From a virus: a stretch of DNA of 40,506 bases. Positions 16,767-25,658 of the stretch are shown here, one piece after another (positions within the stretch are counted from its first letter, which is position 1; the number at the start of each line of letters is the position of its first letter). The stretch lies in the IMG/VR virus record IMGVR_UViG_3300047678_000813, positions 1-40,506 of that record; one strand, given 5' to 3'. Position numbers and translations under genes: made by a program. Below the pieces are notes generated by a model that was given only the letters and a program-made list of their open reading frames with translations, ran no database searches and was not told the DNA's origin.

Positions 16767-18454
16767 TGCTTGTCACTCCCATCGTCCGGCGTGTCGTCAT
16801 TGCCACCACCGGTCAGCATGGCGGCAGGCGCCCCAGCTTCGCCTTCCTCGGGCGCTGCATCCACCTGCGCCGCCCCCTTGTCATTGACCTGCGCCGGGTC
16901 GGTGTCAAACACCAGGTCGTTCTCGGCCGCCACGTCCAGCTCGCGCTTGCGGCGGCGGGCCAGGGTTTCCACGTCGCTGCCGTTGGCGGCCACCACGTCG
17001 TCCTGCAACATGAATCCGCAGCGCACCGCGGCCTTGTAGGCCATGACTTCTTTCAGCGGGTCGATCCACGCCCAGCCGCGCGGTATCCAGCGCACGGCCT
17101 GGTAGATCTCGGGCGCGGTCTCGAAGGCAGGCAGCTGCAGCACGCCCGAGAGCACGGCCATTTCAAGCCACGACTCGAACACCTCCTGGTGCAGCACTTC
17201 CATCAGCCACTGCTGCATGACGCGCCAGTTGTCGCGGTCGTCAAGCAGGCCCAGGCGCAGGCTGCTGAGGTTGCCGCTGCTGTAGTCGCGGCTCAGGGCC
17301 TCGTAGCTCATGCCGATGCCGGCAGCCACGCTGCGCAGCATGTAGCGCAAGAAGGGGTCCAGCGCGGCGTTGGGGCTGCTGGGGTTGAAGCCGTCGAAGG
17401 TTTCGCCGGGCGCCAGCTCGCGGATGGTACCAGGCGACATGTCATAGACGCGTTCGCCGTCCATCACGCCGTCCGAGCCGCTGTCTGCGCCTGGCTCGGC
17501 GTCGATCTCGAGCTCGGGCGTGGTGATAAAGCCCATGATGTTGGCGCTGGCCCGGGCGCGCACGATCTCGCCCTCTTCCGTGCCGCCGATGTGCCGCAGC
17601 TTGGTCATGGCGGCGTGGAACCAGGGCACGCAGCGCGTCTGGTTGGGGCGGTCGAAGAGGCCGACGTGGATGATCTCTTCGGCCGGCACGCGCTTGTAGT
17701 CGTTGCTCTGCGGCACGCCCTGCACCATGTTGTCGCCAGGGTGCCGGGGGTACAGCCAGTAGGCCACCGGGCGCATCCATTCATCCACCTCCACGCCCAT
17801 GCGTACTTCGTTGCCGTTGGGGCTGCGGCCGGTCCAGTTGTCCACCAGCTGGTCGCTTTCGATGACCTCCAGGGCGAAGGGCACCTTGCTGCCGCCGAAG
17901 GCGCGCGGCACCTTGCGGATGAGGATTTCGCCGCTTTCGGCCGCGGCGCGGATGACCACGCGCTGCAGGGCCGCCCAGCTGAGCTTGCCGGCGGTGTGGC
18001 AGGTCTTGGCCTTGCCCCACTGCTGCCACGCGGCTTCGATGGCGTCGTTGGTGCGGTTGTCCAGCTTGCCGGCGCGACGCATCAGCACTTCGGCCTGCAT
18101 GCCCACGCCCTGGCCGATGACGTTGTTGACGATGACGCGCAGCGCGTTGCGGGCGTGTTCGTTGTCGCGGCACAGCTGGCGCGTGCGGTTGCGCATGGCG
18201 CGCAGGCTGGTGTACAGCTCGGCGTCGGCGCTGGTGCTCAGGGTCACCCAGTCGGCCGTGGTGCGGTTGTACGCGGCCCCGGCGTAGCTGCGCTTGCCGC
18301 GGGCCCAGGCGCCCTGCTGCGCTTCGGCAGGTGCCGGTGCGGGCCGCGGCGCCAGGCGCGAGCCGTAGGGGGCGCGGGCGGCCTGCAGCACGCCGCGCAG
18401 GTCAATCACGTCGGGGTGCGCGCCCAGGTCGGCGTGGGTGGCCAGCGGGGTCAT
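16763..18454 (-). CDS. lambda-family portal protein
   Basis: The 563-residue protein is the dodecameric portal at the packaging vertex. It shows the lambda gpB family pattern: RQLCRDNEHARNALRVIVNN early, VIGQGVGMQ, the PNQTRCVPWFHAAMTKLRHI region near 280, and GMSYEALSRDYSSGNLSS near 400. Length fits. It starts with a 4 nt ATGA overlap with the joiner gene and ends with the same overlap with the spike gene. In most relatives the protease or fused capsid follows directly. Confidence 0.92.
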   Translation of the reverse strand: MTPLATHADLGAHPDVIDLRGVLQAARAPYGSRLAPRPAPAPAEAQQGAWARGKRSYAGAAYNRTTADWVTLSTSADAELYTSLRAMRNRTRQLCRDNEHARNALRVIVNNVIGQGVGMQAEVLMRRAGKLDNRTNDAIEAAWQQWGKAKTCHTAGKLSWAALQRVVIRAAAESGEILIRKVPRAFGGSKVPFALEVIESDQLVDNWTGRSPNGNEVRMGVEVDEWMRPVAYWLYPRHPGDNMVQGVPQSNDYKRVPAEEIIHVGLFDRPNQTRCVPWFHAAMTKLRHIGGTEEGEIVRARASANIMGFITTPELEIDAEPGADSGSDGVMDGERVYDMSPGTIRELAPGETFDGFNPSSPNAALDPFLRYMLRSVAAGIGMSYEALSRDYSSGNLSSLRLGLLDDRDNWRVMQQWLMEVLHQEVFESWLEMAVLSGVLQLPAFETAPEIYQAVRWIPRGWAWIDPLKEVMAYKAAVRCGFMLQDDVVAANGSDVETLARRRKRELDVAAENDLVFDTDPAQVNDKGAAQVDAAPEEGEAGAPAAMLTGGGNDDTPDDGSDKQ

Positions 18455-19038
18455 GCGCGGAACCTCACGCCCAGGCGGGTGGGGTTGCCCAGGCCGTTGG
18501 CGATCATCTGAGCCTTGCGCTCGCGGCTGACGATCATGCGGTACTTGTCGCGCAGCTTCACCAGCTCGGCCATGGGCTCTTTCTTCAGGCTGCGGTTGCC
18601 CACCATGTACTCGGTGACGGCGTCGTTGTTGATGCGCGCGGCAATGGCGGCTTCCACGGTGGCCAGCAGTTGCGCGGCCTGGCTGCGGCCGTCATAGGTG
18701 GCGCTGGTGGTGATGGCCGACAGGTTGGGCAGCACGGTGAGCCTGCCGTTGCCCGCCGTCAGCCGCACGCCGGTCTTGGTTGCGTAGGCCTGCCAGTACC
18801 AGACGAGCGAGGTGGTGCCCACGTTCAGCGCCGCGCTTTGGGCGGGCGTGAGGGCGAAGGCCCAGCCCGTGCCCTGCGCGGTGCCGGTCAGGTCCACACC
18901 TGCCGAGGCGATGGGGCCGCGCAGGGAGTAGCCCAGCGCGTAGGCGGTGGCGTCCACCGGGTTGCCCAGCGCGTCGGCGAACGGGTAGTCCACCCACGCG
19001 GCCGAGTCGCCGGCGGTGATTGAGGGCGGGAAGCGCAT
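18451..19038 (-). CDS. gpW-like head-tail joining protein with extra N-terminal domain
   Basis: The 195-residue protein has two parts. The last ~80 residues (helical; YMVGNRSLKKEPMAELVKLR then an Arg/Glu-rich helix) resemble gpW-like joiners encoded between terminase and portal. The first ~110 residues are beta-rich (SITAGDSAAWVDYPFADALG) and resemble a separate small phage protein that is often its own gene in relatives. A fusion of the two is likely. It precedes the portal with an ATGA overlap. Confidence 0.65.
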   Translation of the reverse strand: MRFPPSITAGDSAAWVDYPFADALGNPVDATAYALGYSLRGPIASAGVDLTGTAQGTGWAFALTPAQSAALNVGTTSLVWYWQAYATKTGVRLTAGNGRLTVLPNLSAITTSATYDGRSQAAQLLATVEAAIAARINNDAVTEYMVGNRSLKKEPMAELVKLRDKYRMIVSRERKAQMIANGLGNPTRLGVRFRA

Positions 19039-19045
19039 ATGTGGG

Positions 19046-21151
19046 TTACCAGCGTGTGGCGAAACCGCCGGATTGCCGCGCCTGCCCGCCCCGCCGCACC
19101 TTCCTGGACACGGGTGCGGCGGGGGTCAACGGTGGCGGCGGTGGTGTATCGGGGACGGTTGCAGGCGTCTGCACGGGCAGCGGCGCCGCGGCCGCCTGCG
19201 CCGGCTCGGTGGCCGGCACGTCGATGACTTCGGCCAGCTCGGGCTGGTCGATCAGCGTGCGTTGGCGCAGGCGCTGCTCGATGGCCTGCCAGTGCGCGGC
19301 GCGCATCAGGTTGGTCTTCAGGCTGCGTGCGGCGTGCAGGGCGTACACCTCGCAGTCCAGCCCTTCGTTGCGCACGCCGGCCAGCTTCTGCCAGGCCTTG
19401 CGGTACCGGTTGGTGCGGCTGGGGGCCTTCACTTCGCTGACCAACTGCTCCCAGTAGTCGGGGCGCACGCCGGCGTACCAGTGCAGCGTGCCCGGGCCGC
19501 TGCCTTGCAGCTTCAGGCGGTTGTCCAGGATCAGGTCCTTGGCGCGCGCGGTGCCGACGATGAAGGTGTCCAGGCCGAAGCGCATGGGCTTGTTGCGCTT
19601 GTTCAGGTCCACACGCTTGGGCGTGCTGTAGATCTCGCGCCGGTCGTCGGTCTGCTCGGCCGCGCCCTTCACCGTCATGTAGCCGCGGGCGCGACGCGGG
19701 CGCACGTAGGCGTGGACGATCTCGGTGCGGTTGCCGTCCGAGCCGTCGATGGACACGGCGCGCACGCGCAGGGTGGCGCCGCTGGCGTGCGCGAAGTCGC
19801 GGCCCAGCAGCTCGTCAAGGTCCAGCCAGGCGCCCTTGGTGGCGTCGAGCGTGGAGCCGAAGATTTCGCCCCAGTAGATGAGCCAGCTTTCTTCGCCCAC
19901 GCCCCAGGCGCGGACGACGATGGCCAGGCGGTCGTGCTGCACGTCCACGCCGGCGGTGAGGATCAGGCCGCCCCAGGGGATGGTGAACTCGGCGTAGGCC
20001 TCGGCACGGGTGGCCAGCGCGTCGGGGCGCGGCATGTCGGTCTGGTATTCCCAGGGCAGGCCGAGGGTGCTGTTCCAGAAGGCGATCTTGGCGCCCATCT
20101 CGCCGGTGGATGCCTCGTGCTCGGCCTCGAGGAACTTCTCGACCAGGCGTGTGAGGCTGCTGTCGGGGAAGCTGCTGTACAGCTCGTTCAGGTAGAAGCC
20201 GGCCACGCCGTGGAAGTCGGCCGCGGTCTTCCAGCCGTGGCCCAGTTCTTCGGCGCGGCGGACGTTGCGGTTCTTGTGGGCGTCGCTCCAGACGCTGCCG
20301 CAGTGCGGGCAGGCGTAGTGCGCGGTCTGGGGCAGGCTGGTGCCATAGACGGGGTGGCCGGCACCGTCGGCATGGTCCCAGTGCACGTTGTCCCAGCTGA
20401 GGATGTGGGCCTCGCCGCAGTCGTGGCAGGGCACCCAATAGCTGCGCTGGTCAGACGTCTGCATTTCCTGGGCGATGGCGCTGACGCCGGCCACGGTGGG
20501 CGTGCCGCCGATGAGGATCTTGCTGTCGTGGAAGCTCTTGACGCGCTCTTCGGCCAGCTTGATGGAGTCGCCCTGCCCCTTGATGTTCAGGTTGCAGTCG
20601 TCGGGCTCTTCGACGCACACGCGCTTGATCGGCGTGCTCTTCACGCCGTCGGTGCTGTTGCTGCCGAAGAGCATCAGGAAGCCGCCGGGGAACTGCTTCA
20701 GGTCCTGCTTGTTGTCGGCCGAGCGCGACGTGAGGTTGACCAGGCCGCGCAACACGGGCGTGGCCTTGATCATGGGTTCGAGCTTGAGCTCGGCGTACTT
20801 CTTGTACGTGGCTTCGCGCGGGAACATGATGGCCATGGAGCTGGGATCGGTGTGCACGACGTAGCCCACGTAGTTGTTCATGACGCCGTCGGTCCAGCCG
20901 ATCTGGGCAGACTTCTGGCACACCACCTTGCGCACGCGACGGTCATTGATGGCTTCAAGAATGCCTCGCAGGTAAGGGGTGATCTGCAACGAGAACCGGC
21001 CCGGGAGCGCGGTGTTTTCGGACAGGTGGCGATAACGCTCAGCCCAGCGCGCCACCGAAATGCGCGGCGGCGGCGCCAGGCGCTGCAGGCAGGCGCGCAT
21101 CAGCTGGCGCAGCACCTGGCGCTGCGTCTGCGGTGTCATCGCCTGGGTCAT
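19046..21151 (-). CDS. terminase large subunit, GpA type
   Basis: The 701-residue protein is the packaging ATPase-nuclease. It has the GpA family landmarks: VVCQKSAQIGWTDGVMN (Walker A region of this family), RVCVEEPDDC (Walker B with catalytic Glu), a zinc-binding CHDCGEAH..YACPHCGS pair in the middle, GVDVQHDRLAIVVRAWG (first acidic residue of the nuclease) and GLDTFIVGTARAKD near the C-terminus. The Pro-rich last ~50 residues are variable. The start at 21151 (MTQAM) overlaps the small subunit gene by 113 nt; a longer frame upstream lies wholly inside that gene and reads as non-coding. Confidence 0.92.
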   Translation of the reverse strand: MTQAMTPQTQRQVLRQLMRACLQRLAPPPRISVARWAERYRHLSENTALPGRFSLQITPYLRGILEAINDRRVRKVVCQKSAQIGWTDGVMNNYVGYVVHTDPSSMAIMFPREATYKKYAELKLEPMIKATPVLRGLVNLTSRSADNKQDLKQFPGGFLMLFGSNSTDGVKSTPIKRVCVEEPDDCNLNIKGQGDSIKLAEERVKSFHDSKILIGGTPTVAGVSAIAQEMQTSDQRSYWVPCHDCGEAHILSWDNVHWDHADGAGHPVYGTSLPQTAHYACPHCGSVWSDAHKNRNVRRAEELGHGWKTAADFHGVAGFYLNELYSSFPDSSLTRLVEKFLEAEHEASTGEMGAKIAFWNSTLGLPWEYQTDMPRPDALATRAEAYAEFTIPWGGLILTAGVDVQHDRLAIVVRAWGVGEESWLIYWGEIFGSTLDATKGAWLDLDELLGRDFAHASGATLRVRAVSIDGSDGNRTEIVHAYVRPRRARGYMTVKGAAEQTDDRREIYSTPKRVDLNKRNKPMRFGLDTFIVGTARAKDLILDNRLKLQGSGPGTLHWYAGVRPDYWEQLVSEVKAPSRTNRYRKAWQKLAGVRNEGLDCEVYALHAARSLKTNLMRAAHWQAIEQRLRQRTLIDQPELAEVIDVPATEPAQAAAAPLPVQTPATVPDTPPPPPLTPAAPVSRKVRRGGQARQSGGFATRW

Positions 21152-21587
21152 AGCCGGACAGCTTGGTGAGGAACGCGTCAAAGGTTTCGGTGAGAAGGTC
21201 GCGCTTGGCCTCGACCCCGTCGGTGTGTTGCAGCAGCTGGGCCACGCGGTTGACTTCGGCACGCAGATAGGACCGAGCTGCAGTGACCATCCCTGTCCAC
21301 ATGGGCTCGACCATGTCGGCCTGGACCAGCACGCCGCGCTTCTCCTGCAGGCGGAGCTCGATCTCTTCGGACTGCAGGCGGGCCAGGCGGTCGCGTGGCG
21401 TCTCGACCTGGACCTTGCCCACCTCGCGCTGAACGAACCAGCCGATGCAGGCTTCGCTCTCGTACTCGCTGGGCACGCCCGGGCCACCGCGCAGCGCAAT
21501 CGGCAGGCCCTGCTCCTGCCACTCAACGATGGTCTTAGGCGCCACGCCGAACATCTCGGCGATGCGCTCCTGCCCGATGACCCTCAT
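21039..21587 (-). CDS. terminase small subunit, Nu1-like
   Basis: The 182-residue protein binds the packaging site. The N-terminus is a winged helix-turn-helix of the Nu1 type (GQERIAEMFGVAPKTIVEWQ), followed by a helical middle with RLARLQSEEIELRLQEKRG, and an Ala/Pro-rich tail which overlaps the large subunit gene. An AGG ribosome binding site lies just before the ATG at 21587. Adjacent location to GpA supports the call. Confidence 0.85.
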   Translation of the reverse strand: MRVIGQERIAEMFGVAPKTIVEWQEQGLPIALRGGPGVPSEYESEACIGWFVQREVGKVQVETPRDRLARLQSEEIELRLQEKRGVLVQADMVEPMWTGMVTAARSYLRAEVNRVAQLLQHTDGVEAKRDLLTETFDAFLTKLSGYDPGDDTADAAPGAAPADARLPAAPGAAAAHFGGALG

Positions 21588-21678
21588 GCTTACTTACCTC
21601 TCGGGCCCGTCTGAATCTGCGCGAAATTCGGGGTCATGGAGCCCGCTCGGTTCAAGTCTCAAGGGGGACCCTGGCGTT

Positions 21679-22248
21679 TCAGCGAGTTAGCCGCTGGATC
21701 TCATGGACCAGGCGTCTGTTGAACGTCTCGTAGATGAAACGTGCCATGAACGACTGGACTTCTTGCGTCGAATACGCACCGCCGACGCTGGGTCCGAACA
21801 GTTCTTTGATCGGCAAGCCCGACCACTGCGCTTTGCCACCTCTCAGCACTTTCTTGTGCTGTGGTCCCACGCGCTTGAACACGCCACGGTGTCCCGATGG
21901 CATGGTGGCAATGAATGCGCCCTTGATGCGCTTGTTGCTGCCTTTGATCGTGACACTGACGCCGTCTTTGGTCGCACGCGCCCCATAGGCAATCAGCGGC
22001 ACCGGCTTGCGCTTGATTCGCAGCGTGGCCGTCATCCGGCCCGCCGTCGCCCTTGTCACGCCGATGGCCGCCTTGATCTCGCGCGACTTCAGTTTGTACC
22101 GGCCGGCCAACTCCTTCGCGGCTGCCGTCTTGGCCATTTCTGCGCAGCGGTTCAGTGCCAGCGGGATGGCACGCTGCACCACGTCGTCACGCCACGCATT
22201 CATTCGAGCCACAACCTGCCGGACGTTGTCCCGTACATCAACCTGCAC
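21679..22248 (-). CDS. GPZ-like minor tail protein
   Basis: The 189-residue basic protein resembles prophage minor tail protein Z (GPZ): an N-terminal VDVRDNVRQVVARMNAWRDD helix, AGRYKLKSREIKAAIGVTRA and a middle strand set ending in GHRGVFKRVG, then a C-terminal helix. GTG at 22248 was chosen because GGAGG stands 7 nt upstream; a further in-frame ATG at 22287 lies within a hairpin. It is the first gene of the late operon, ahead of the terminase, rather than in the tail block, which is not the lambda arrangement. Confidence 0.7.
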   Translation of the reverse strand: MQVDVRDNVRQVVARMNAWRDDVVQRAIPLALNRCAEMAKTAAAKELAGRYKLKSREIKAAIGVTRATAGRMTATLRIKRKPVPLIAYGARATKDGVSVTIKGSNKRIKGAFIATMPSGHRGVFKRVGPQHKKVLRGGKAQWSGLPIKELFGPSVGGAYSTQEVQSFMARFIYETFNRRLVHEIQRLTR

Positions 22249-22267
22249 GAGCCAACCTCCAATGGCA

Positions 22268-22300
22268 AACGCCCCGCCGATTTGCATCGCGCGGGGCGTT
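22268..22300 (-). terminator. hairpin between late regulator and late operon
   Basis: AACGCCCCGC and GCGGGGCGTT are perfect 10 bp arms around a 13 nt loop. It sits between the Q-like gene and the first late gene. In lambda a terminator at the equivalent place (tR') is overcome by Q. The T-run after the stem is short, so a transcription block that needs an antiterminator is plausible but unproven. Confidence 0.55.
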
Positions 22301-22371
22301 CAGGGTGAAGAAGACCTCAGCCTGCCTGAAATGTAGCGGTTTGCCACGCTCCGTAAAACTCCCAGGCCGTG

Positions 22372-22767
22372 TCACCTGGCTGCGGCGCGTTGCAGCGCCA
22401 CGACCCGCGCCCGCTCTGTCTCGGCCGCCTGGCGTTTGTCGTGCAACCACTGTCCCAGCGCGCGCTGGCCCAACGCCACTCGGCGCCGCAGCTCGGTTTC
22501 GCTGCACCGGGCGCGGTTGCAGCGCTGTGCCACGCCACCGGCGCCCAGATACCAGCACTCCACGGCGCCGCGCTGCACGCCTTCCAGGCGCGTCACGCCC
22601 TGCTGCGTTTCCTCGGCCTCGGCGTCGAAGGTCGGAATCACCGTCGGCGCATCCCACCCTTCGCCATCCACCCGGGCTTCAGACGACGCACCAGGCACAC
22701 GGCCTCGCAAGAACAACCACCGCGCCCAGTTCTGCAAGCGCCTGTCCATTTCTCCATCGAACCTCAT
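22372..22767 (-). CDS. probable late-gene regulator (Q/ArpU-like)
   Basis: The 131-residue basic protein begins MRFDGEMDRRLQNWARWLF, a start shared by Q-like or ArpU-like late activators in Burkholderiales prophages. It has a C-terminal region with ALGQRALGQWLHDKRQAAET that could form a helix-turn-helix and two cysteines in CWYLGAGGVAQRC. The placement, between replication genes and the first late gene and ahead of a hairpin, is that of a late regulator. It overlaps the upstream gene by ATGA. Antiterminator versus activator cannot be decided from sequence. Confidence 0.6.
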   Translation of the reverse strand: MRFDGEMDRRLQNWARWLFLRGRVPGASSEARVDGEGWDAPTVIPTFDAEAEETQQGVTRLEGVQRGAVECWYLGAGGVAQRCNRARCSETELRRRVALGQRALGQWLHDKRQAAETERARVVALQRAAAR

Positions 22768-23009
22768 GCCGTGCCCGCCGTGTCGCTGGGCCATTTGGTC
22801 GGCTTGAATGAACCGAACACGCGGCGCACGCCATCGGGCCCGGTTTCCACCGTGCGGAACGTGCCCAGGCCCTGCTTGCCGCCCAGCACGATCTTGTCGG
22901 CCCGCTCCTTCCCCAACTCCTGGCGAAGCCAATCCACGATCTCGGCCGTCACCGGCATCAGATGCCGCAGCGACGACTTCGACCCCGCATTTCCCTGCTC
23001 ACTGCTCAT
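22764..23009 (-). CDS. small phage protein, unknown function
   Basis: The 81-residue protein (MSSEQGNAGSKSSLRHLM at the start) has an AAGGAA ribosome binding site and ends in the ATGA overlap with the Q-like gene. The core VTAEIVDWLRQELGKERADK looks helical. It follows the repeat cluster downstream of the primase gene. I do not recognise a family. Confidence 0.6.
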   Translation of the reverse strand: MSSEQGNAGSKSSLRHLMPVTAEIVDWLRQELGKERADKIVLGGKQGLGTFRTVETGPDGVRRVFGSFKPTKWPSDTAGTA

Positions 23010-23034
23010 TGCCCGATTCCTTTCTGGCTGCTTT

Positions 23035-23279
23035 CGTCCAACCTCGGGTTGAAACCCGTCCAACCGTCCAACACCGTCCAACTTGCGTGCGTGCGTGCAG
23101 GCGCCTGTGCGGGCGGGCGGGCGTCCGCACGCCCCCGCACGCCCCTACGCGCTCGCACACGCGGGGCTCGGGTGTTGGACGAGGTTGGACGGCTCCGCAA
23201 GCCCTTGCTGCGCTTGGCTTTTCTGAGCCGTCCAACCTCAAAACGGCAGGTTGGACGGTGTTGGACGGTGTTGGACGGC
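23035..23279. repeat. cluster of ten CGTCCAAC / GTTGGACG repeats, candidate origin
   Basis: The octamer CGTCCAAC occurs at 23035, 23057, 23065, 23075 and 23231, and its complement GTTGGACG at 23174, 23184, 23252, 23262 and 23272. Several neighbours are 10 bp apart, one helical turn. The two groups form the arms of a large inverted repeat around a GC-rich centre with GCGTGCGTGC and GCACGCCCC repeats. The last copy ends at the primase stop codon. The stretch between the 81-residue gene and the primase has no gene. Phased iterons next to a primase-helicase suggest a replication origin; a regulatory or packaging role is possible. Confidence 0.6.
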
Positions 23280-25636
23280 TAGAACTCATGCAGCCCTCCT
23301 GCGTCACCCTCAACACCCGGCGCAGGACCACCCGCACCGCCACCCGTACTCGCGGCCTTCGCGGGCCGCCAATAGCGCCACACGCGCGCCCCAGCCGCGT
23401 CGCGTCGCTTCTGCCAGCCCAGCTTGTGCATGCCGATGCCCACCCGCGTGGCCATCTGCCGGCCGCCATCTATGCGGTCCATCGGCACGTTCAGCGCCTT
23501 CGTCAGCAGCTCGAAGCTGGTGAAGCTCTCCACTTCGCACACCTCAAGCATGGTGTCGCCGTACTTGGTGTTCAGGTCCACCCACTGCGCCAGGCGGTCA
23601 AACCACGGATCGACAATTTCGCGCCGTTCCTGCTGCGGCACCAGGTACTTCTCTTCCTCGGCCCTGGTCGGCCAGCAGCGCCGCTCTTCCGCATCGGGGC
23701 TGGCCAGCCGCACCATGGCCTCGGCAAACAACTGCTCGCGCCACTGCTCCAGCTTGTCGATGTCGATCTCGCCGTCGCACGCCACGGGCCAGAAGCGCCG
23801 CGCGCCCGTCGGGTCCTTGAAATACTCAGCCTGGTTGGTGCTGCCCACCAACACCCCGCTGCGCGGGCGGTCGGCAAAGCGCCGCGCGTAGGGCTCGCGC
23901 ACGCGGTCGATGCGGCTGGTGATGTACCCCTTCACTGCAGTGGCTTCAGCTCGGTTGAAGCTGTCCATCTCGGCAATCTCGTACACCCACTTGCCCGCCA
24001 TCGTCAGCAGTGCATCGGGCGTGCCAATGCGCACCGGCGTGTCTGCAAACCACTCGGGCCGTACCGCCAGCGTGCGCAGGGCCGTGCTCTTGCGCCGGCC
24101 CTGCAGTCCTTCCAGCACGATCATGTAGTCGTGCTGGCAGCCTGGCTCGCGCACCCGGCGCACCATGCCCATCACCACCCAGCTGCCCACCAGCGCCGTG
24201 TAGTCGCTGTCCTCGGCGCCCAGGCACTCATGCAGCCAGTGCCGCAAGCGGGGTATGCCGTCCCACGCGGGCAGCCCGGCCAGAAACTGCACCACCGGAT
24301 GGAACCGCGCCGCGTAGGCCGCCATGGCAACGCCCGAAATGAGGGTGCTTTCGCCCTTGAACGTGATCCGCTCATGCTGAGCCAGCCACAGCGCCAGGAA
24401 GTAGTCGTCATTCGTCGTCCACTCACCCGGCGGGCTTTCCCAGGGCGGCGGCCGCGTCTTCACCACCTGGTGCGCGAATTCGTTGTACGCCACCAGCCCC
24501 TTCAGCTTGGGGTGGTTGGCCAGGTACATGAAGACGTTCTCGCGGCAGTCCTTCTTGCCGCCCTCGCCCAGCAGCAGCTTGCGCCAGCGCGGCGCTTCGG
24601 GCGCTTCGGGTGCCTCGGGCGCCTGCTCGCCCGCATCCTCGGCGGAGCCCGCCGAAGGGGTCGGCGCACCAGCACCAGCCGCAAGCGGCGGCGCTGCAGC
24701 CACCGCCGGCGTGCGCCCGCGCGGCTCAGGCACGGCACGCGGCTCGGCCAGGCCGGCGCGCACGCCGCTGCCCAGCGTGGCCTCAATCTCCTTGTCCGCC
24801 AGCCCGGCCGCCCGCGCCGCGTCAGACAGCGCGGCCCGTATGGCCGCCTCCGTCACCCCGCCCGTATGCACCAGCTGCGCCAGGCCAAAGGCCTGCGTGT
24901 TCAGCGCATCGTTGCGCCCACCCTCGCCCGCGCCCTGCACCGCCTGCACGGCCGAGTCCAGCGCGGCCAGGCAGTAGCGCCGCACATGCGGCGCCACACC
25001 GCCCGGCGCTGGCGCCGCCGCAGATCCACCGGCGGCCTTCTTGCCCTTCACCGTCACCTGCAGGCGCCGCAGCACCTTGTCGTCTATCGGCACCACCTTG
25101 CGCGGCGCCTCGCCCCAGGGCCGGCCCGTGAACGTGAAGAACTGGCGCCCGCAAAACACCTCCAGGCCGATGCGGTTGTCCTTGAACGTGTCGCACTCGC
25201 CGGCCACGATGATGTGCACGCCGTGCCCGCTCGGGCTCAGCTCGGTGTAGCTGCCGCACGCCGCAATGATGGCCGCCGCCCGCTCGCTGATGACCCCGTC
25301 GTCGTCGATGGCGCCGTCGATGTCGATGCCGATGAGCCCGTCACCCGGCAGAAACGCAAACCCCACGCCCTGGTACTGCCCGCGCGCCAGATGCGTCATG
25401 GCCAGGTCAAAGCTGCACAGCTCACCGCGGTCGTCCAGTGACCCCTGCACGCCCTTGCGCTTGCGCCCGCTTATCCAGTAGGGCACCTTGCGCGGCTTCT
25501 TGTCGCCCTCGTAGCGCTCAAAGCGCCACAGCAGCCACTGCGCGCGCTCGCGCAGCGCCTGCGGTACAGACGCCTGCAAGGCCACGATCAGGGCCGGAAT
25601 GTCTGGCGGCCCGGCGCCGCCCTGCGAGTCAGTCAC
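23279..25636 (-). CDS. primase-polymerase / VapE-type helicase
   Basis: The 785-residue protein couples an N-terminal primase-polymerase domain to a C-terminal VapE/D5-type helicase. The primase part has GDGLIGIDIDGAIDDDG (metal-binding acidic residues) near residue 110 and LSPSGHGVHIIVAGE near 140, the histidine motif. A Pro/Ala/Glu-rich linker lies around 330-360. The helicase part has GLQGRRKSTALRTLA (Walker A) near 510, followed by the ARRFADRPRSGVLVGSTNQ motif and RRFWPVACDGEIDID typical of VapE. It would prime and unwind phage DNA. It is the largest gene of the early operon and sits against the candidate origin. Confidence 0.88.
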   Translation of the reverse strand: MTDSQGGAGPPDIPALIVALQASVPQALRERAQWLLWRFERYEGDKKPRKVPYWISGRKRKGVQGSLDDRGELCSFDLAMTHLARGQYQGVGFAFLPGDGLIGIDIDGAIDDDGVISERAAAIIAACGSYTELSPSGHGVHIIVAGECDTFKDNRIGLEVFCGRQFFTFTGRPWGEAPRKVVPIDDKVLRRLQVTVKGKKAAGGSAAAPAPGGVAPHVRRYCLAALDSAVQAVQGAGEGGRNDALNTQAFGLAQLVHTGGVTEAAIRAALSDAARAAGLADKEIEATLGSGVRAGLAEPRAVPEPRGRTPAVAAAPPLAAGAGAPTPSAGSAEDAGEQAPEAPEAPEAPRWRKLLLGEGGKKDCRENVFMYLANHPKLKGLVAYNEFAHQVVKTRPPPWESPPGEWTTNDDYFLALWLAQHERITFKGESTLISGVAMAAYAARFHPVVQFLAGLPAWDGIPRLRHWLHECLGAEDSDYTALVGSWVVMGMVRRVREPGCQHDYMIVLEGLQGRRKSTALRTLAVRPEWFADTPVRIGTPDALLTMAGKWVYEIAEMDSFNRAEATAVKGYITSRIDRVREPYARRFADRPRSGVLVGSTNQAEYFKDPTGARRFWPVACDGEIDIDKLEQWREQLFAEAMVRLASPDAEERRCWPTRAEEEKYLVPQQERREIVDPWFDRLAQWVDLNTKYGDTMLEVCEVESFTSFELLTKALNVPMDRIDGGRQMATRVGIGMHKLGWQKRRDAAGARVWRYWRPAKAASTGGGAGGPAPGVEGDAGGLHEF

Positions 25637-25658
25637 GACGTGGCAGGCACAGACATGG

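Noticed and set aside
19016-21169. 717-codon plus-strand frame opposite the terminase
   Set aside because: Val/His/Gly-rich shadow; the minus strand has full terminase motifs.
23035-23279. CRISPR array
   Set aside because: The repeats are only 8 bp, occur on both strands and have no uniform spacers.
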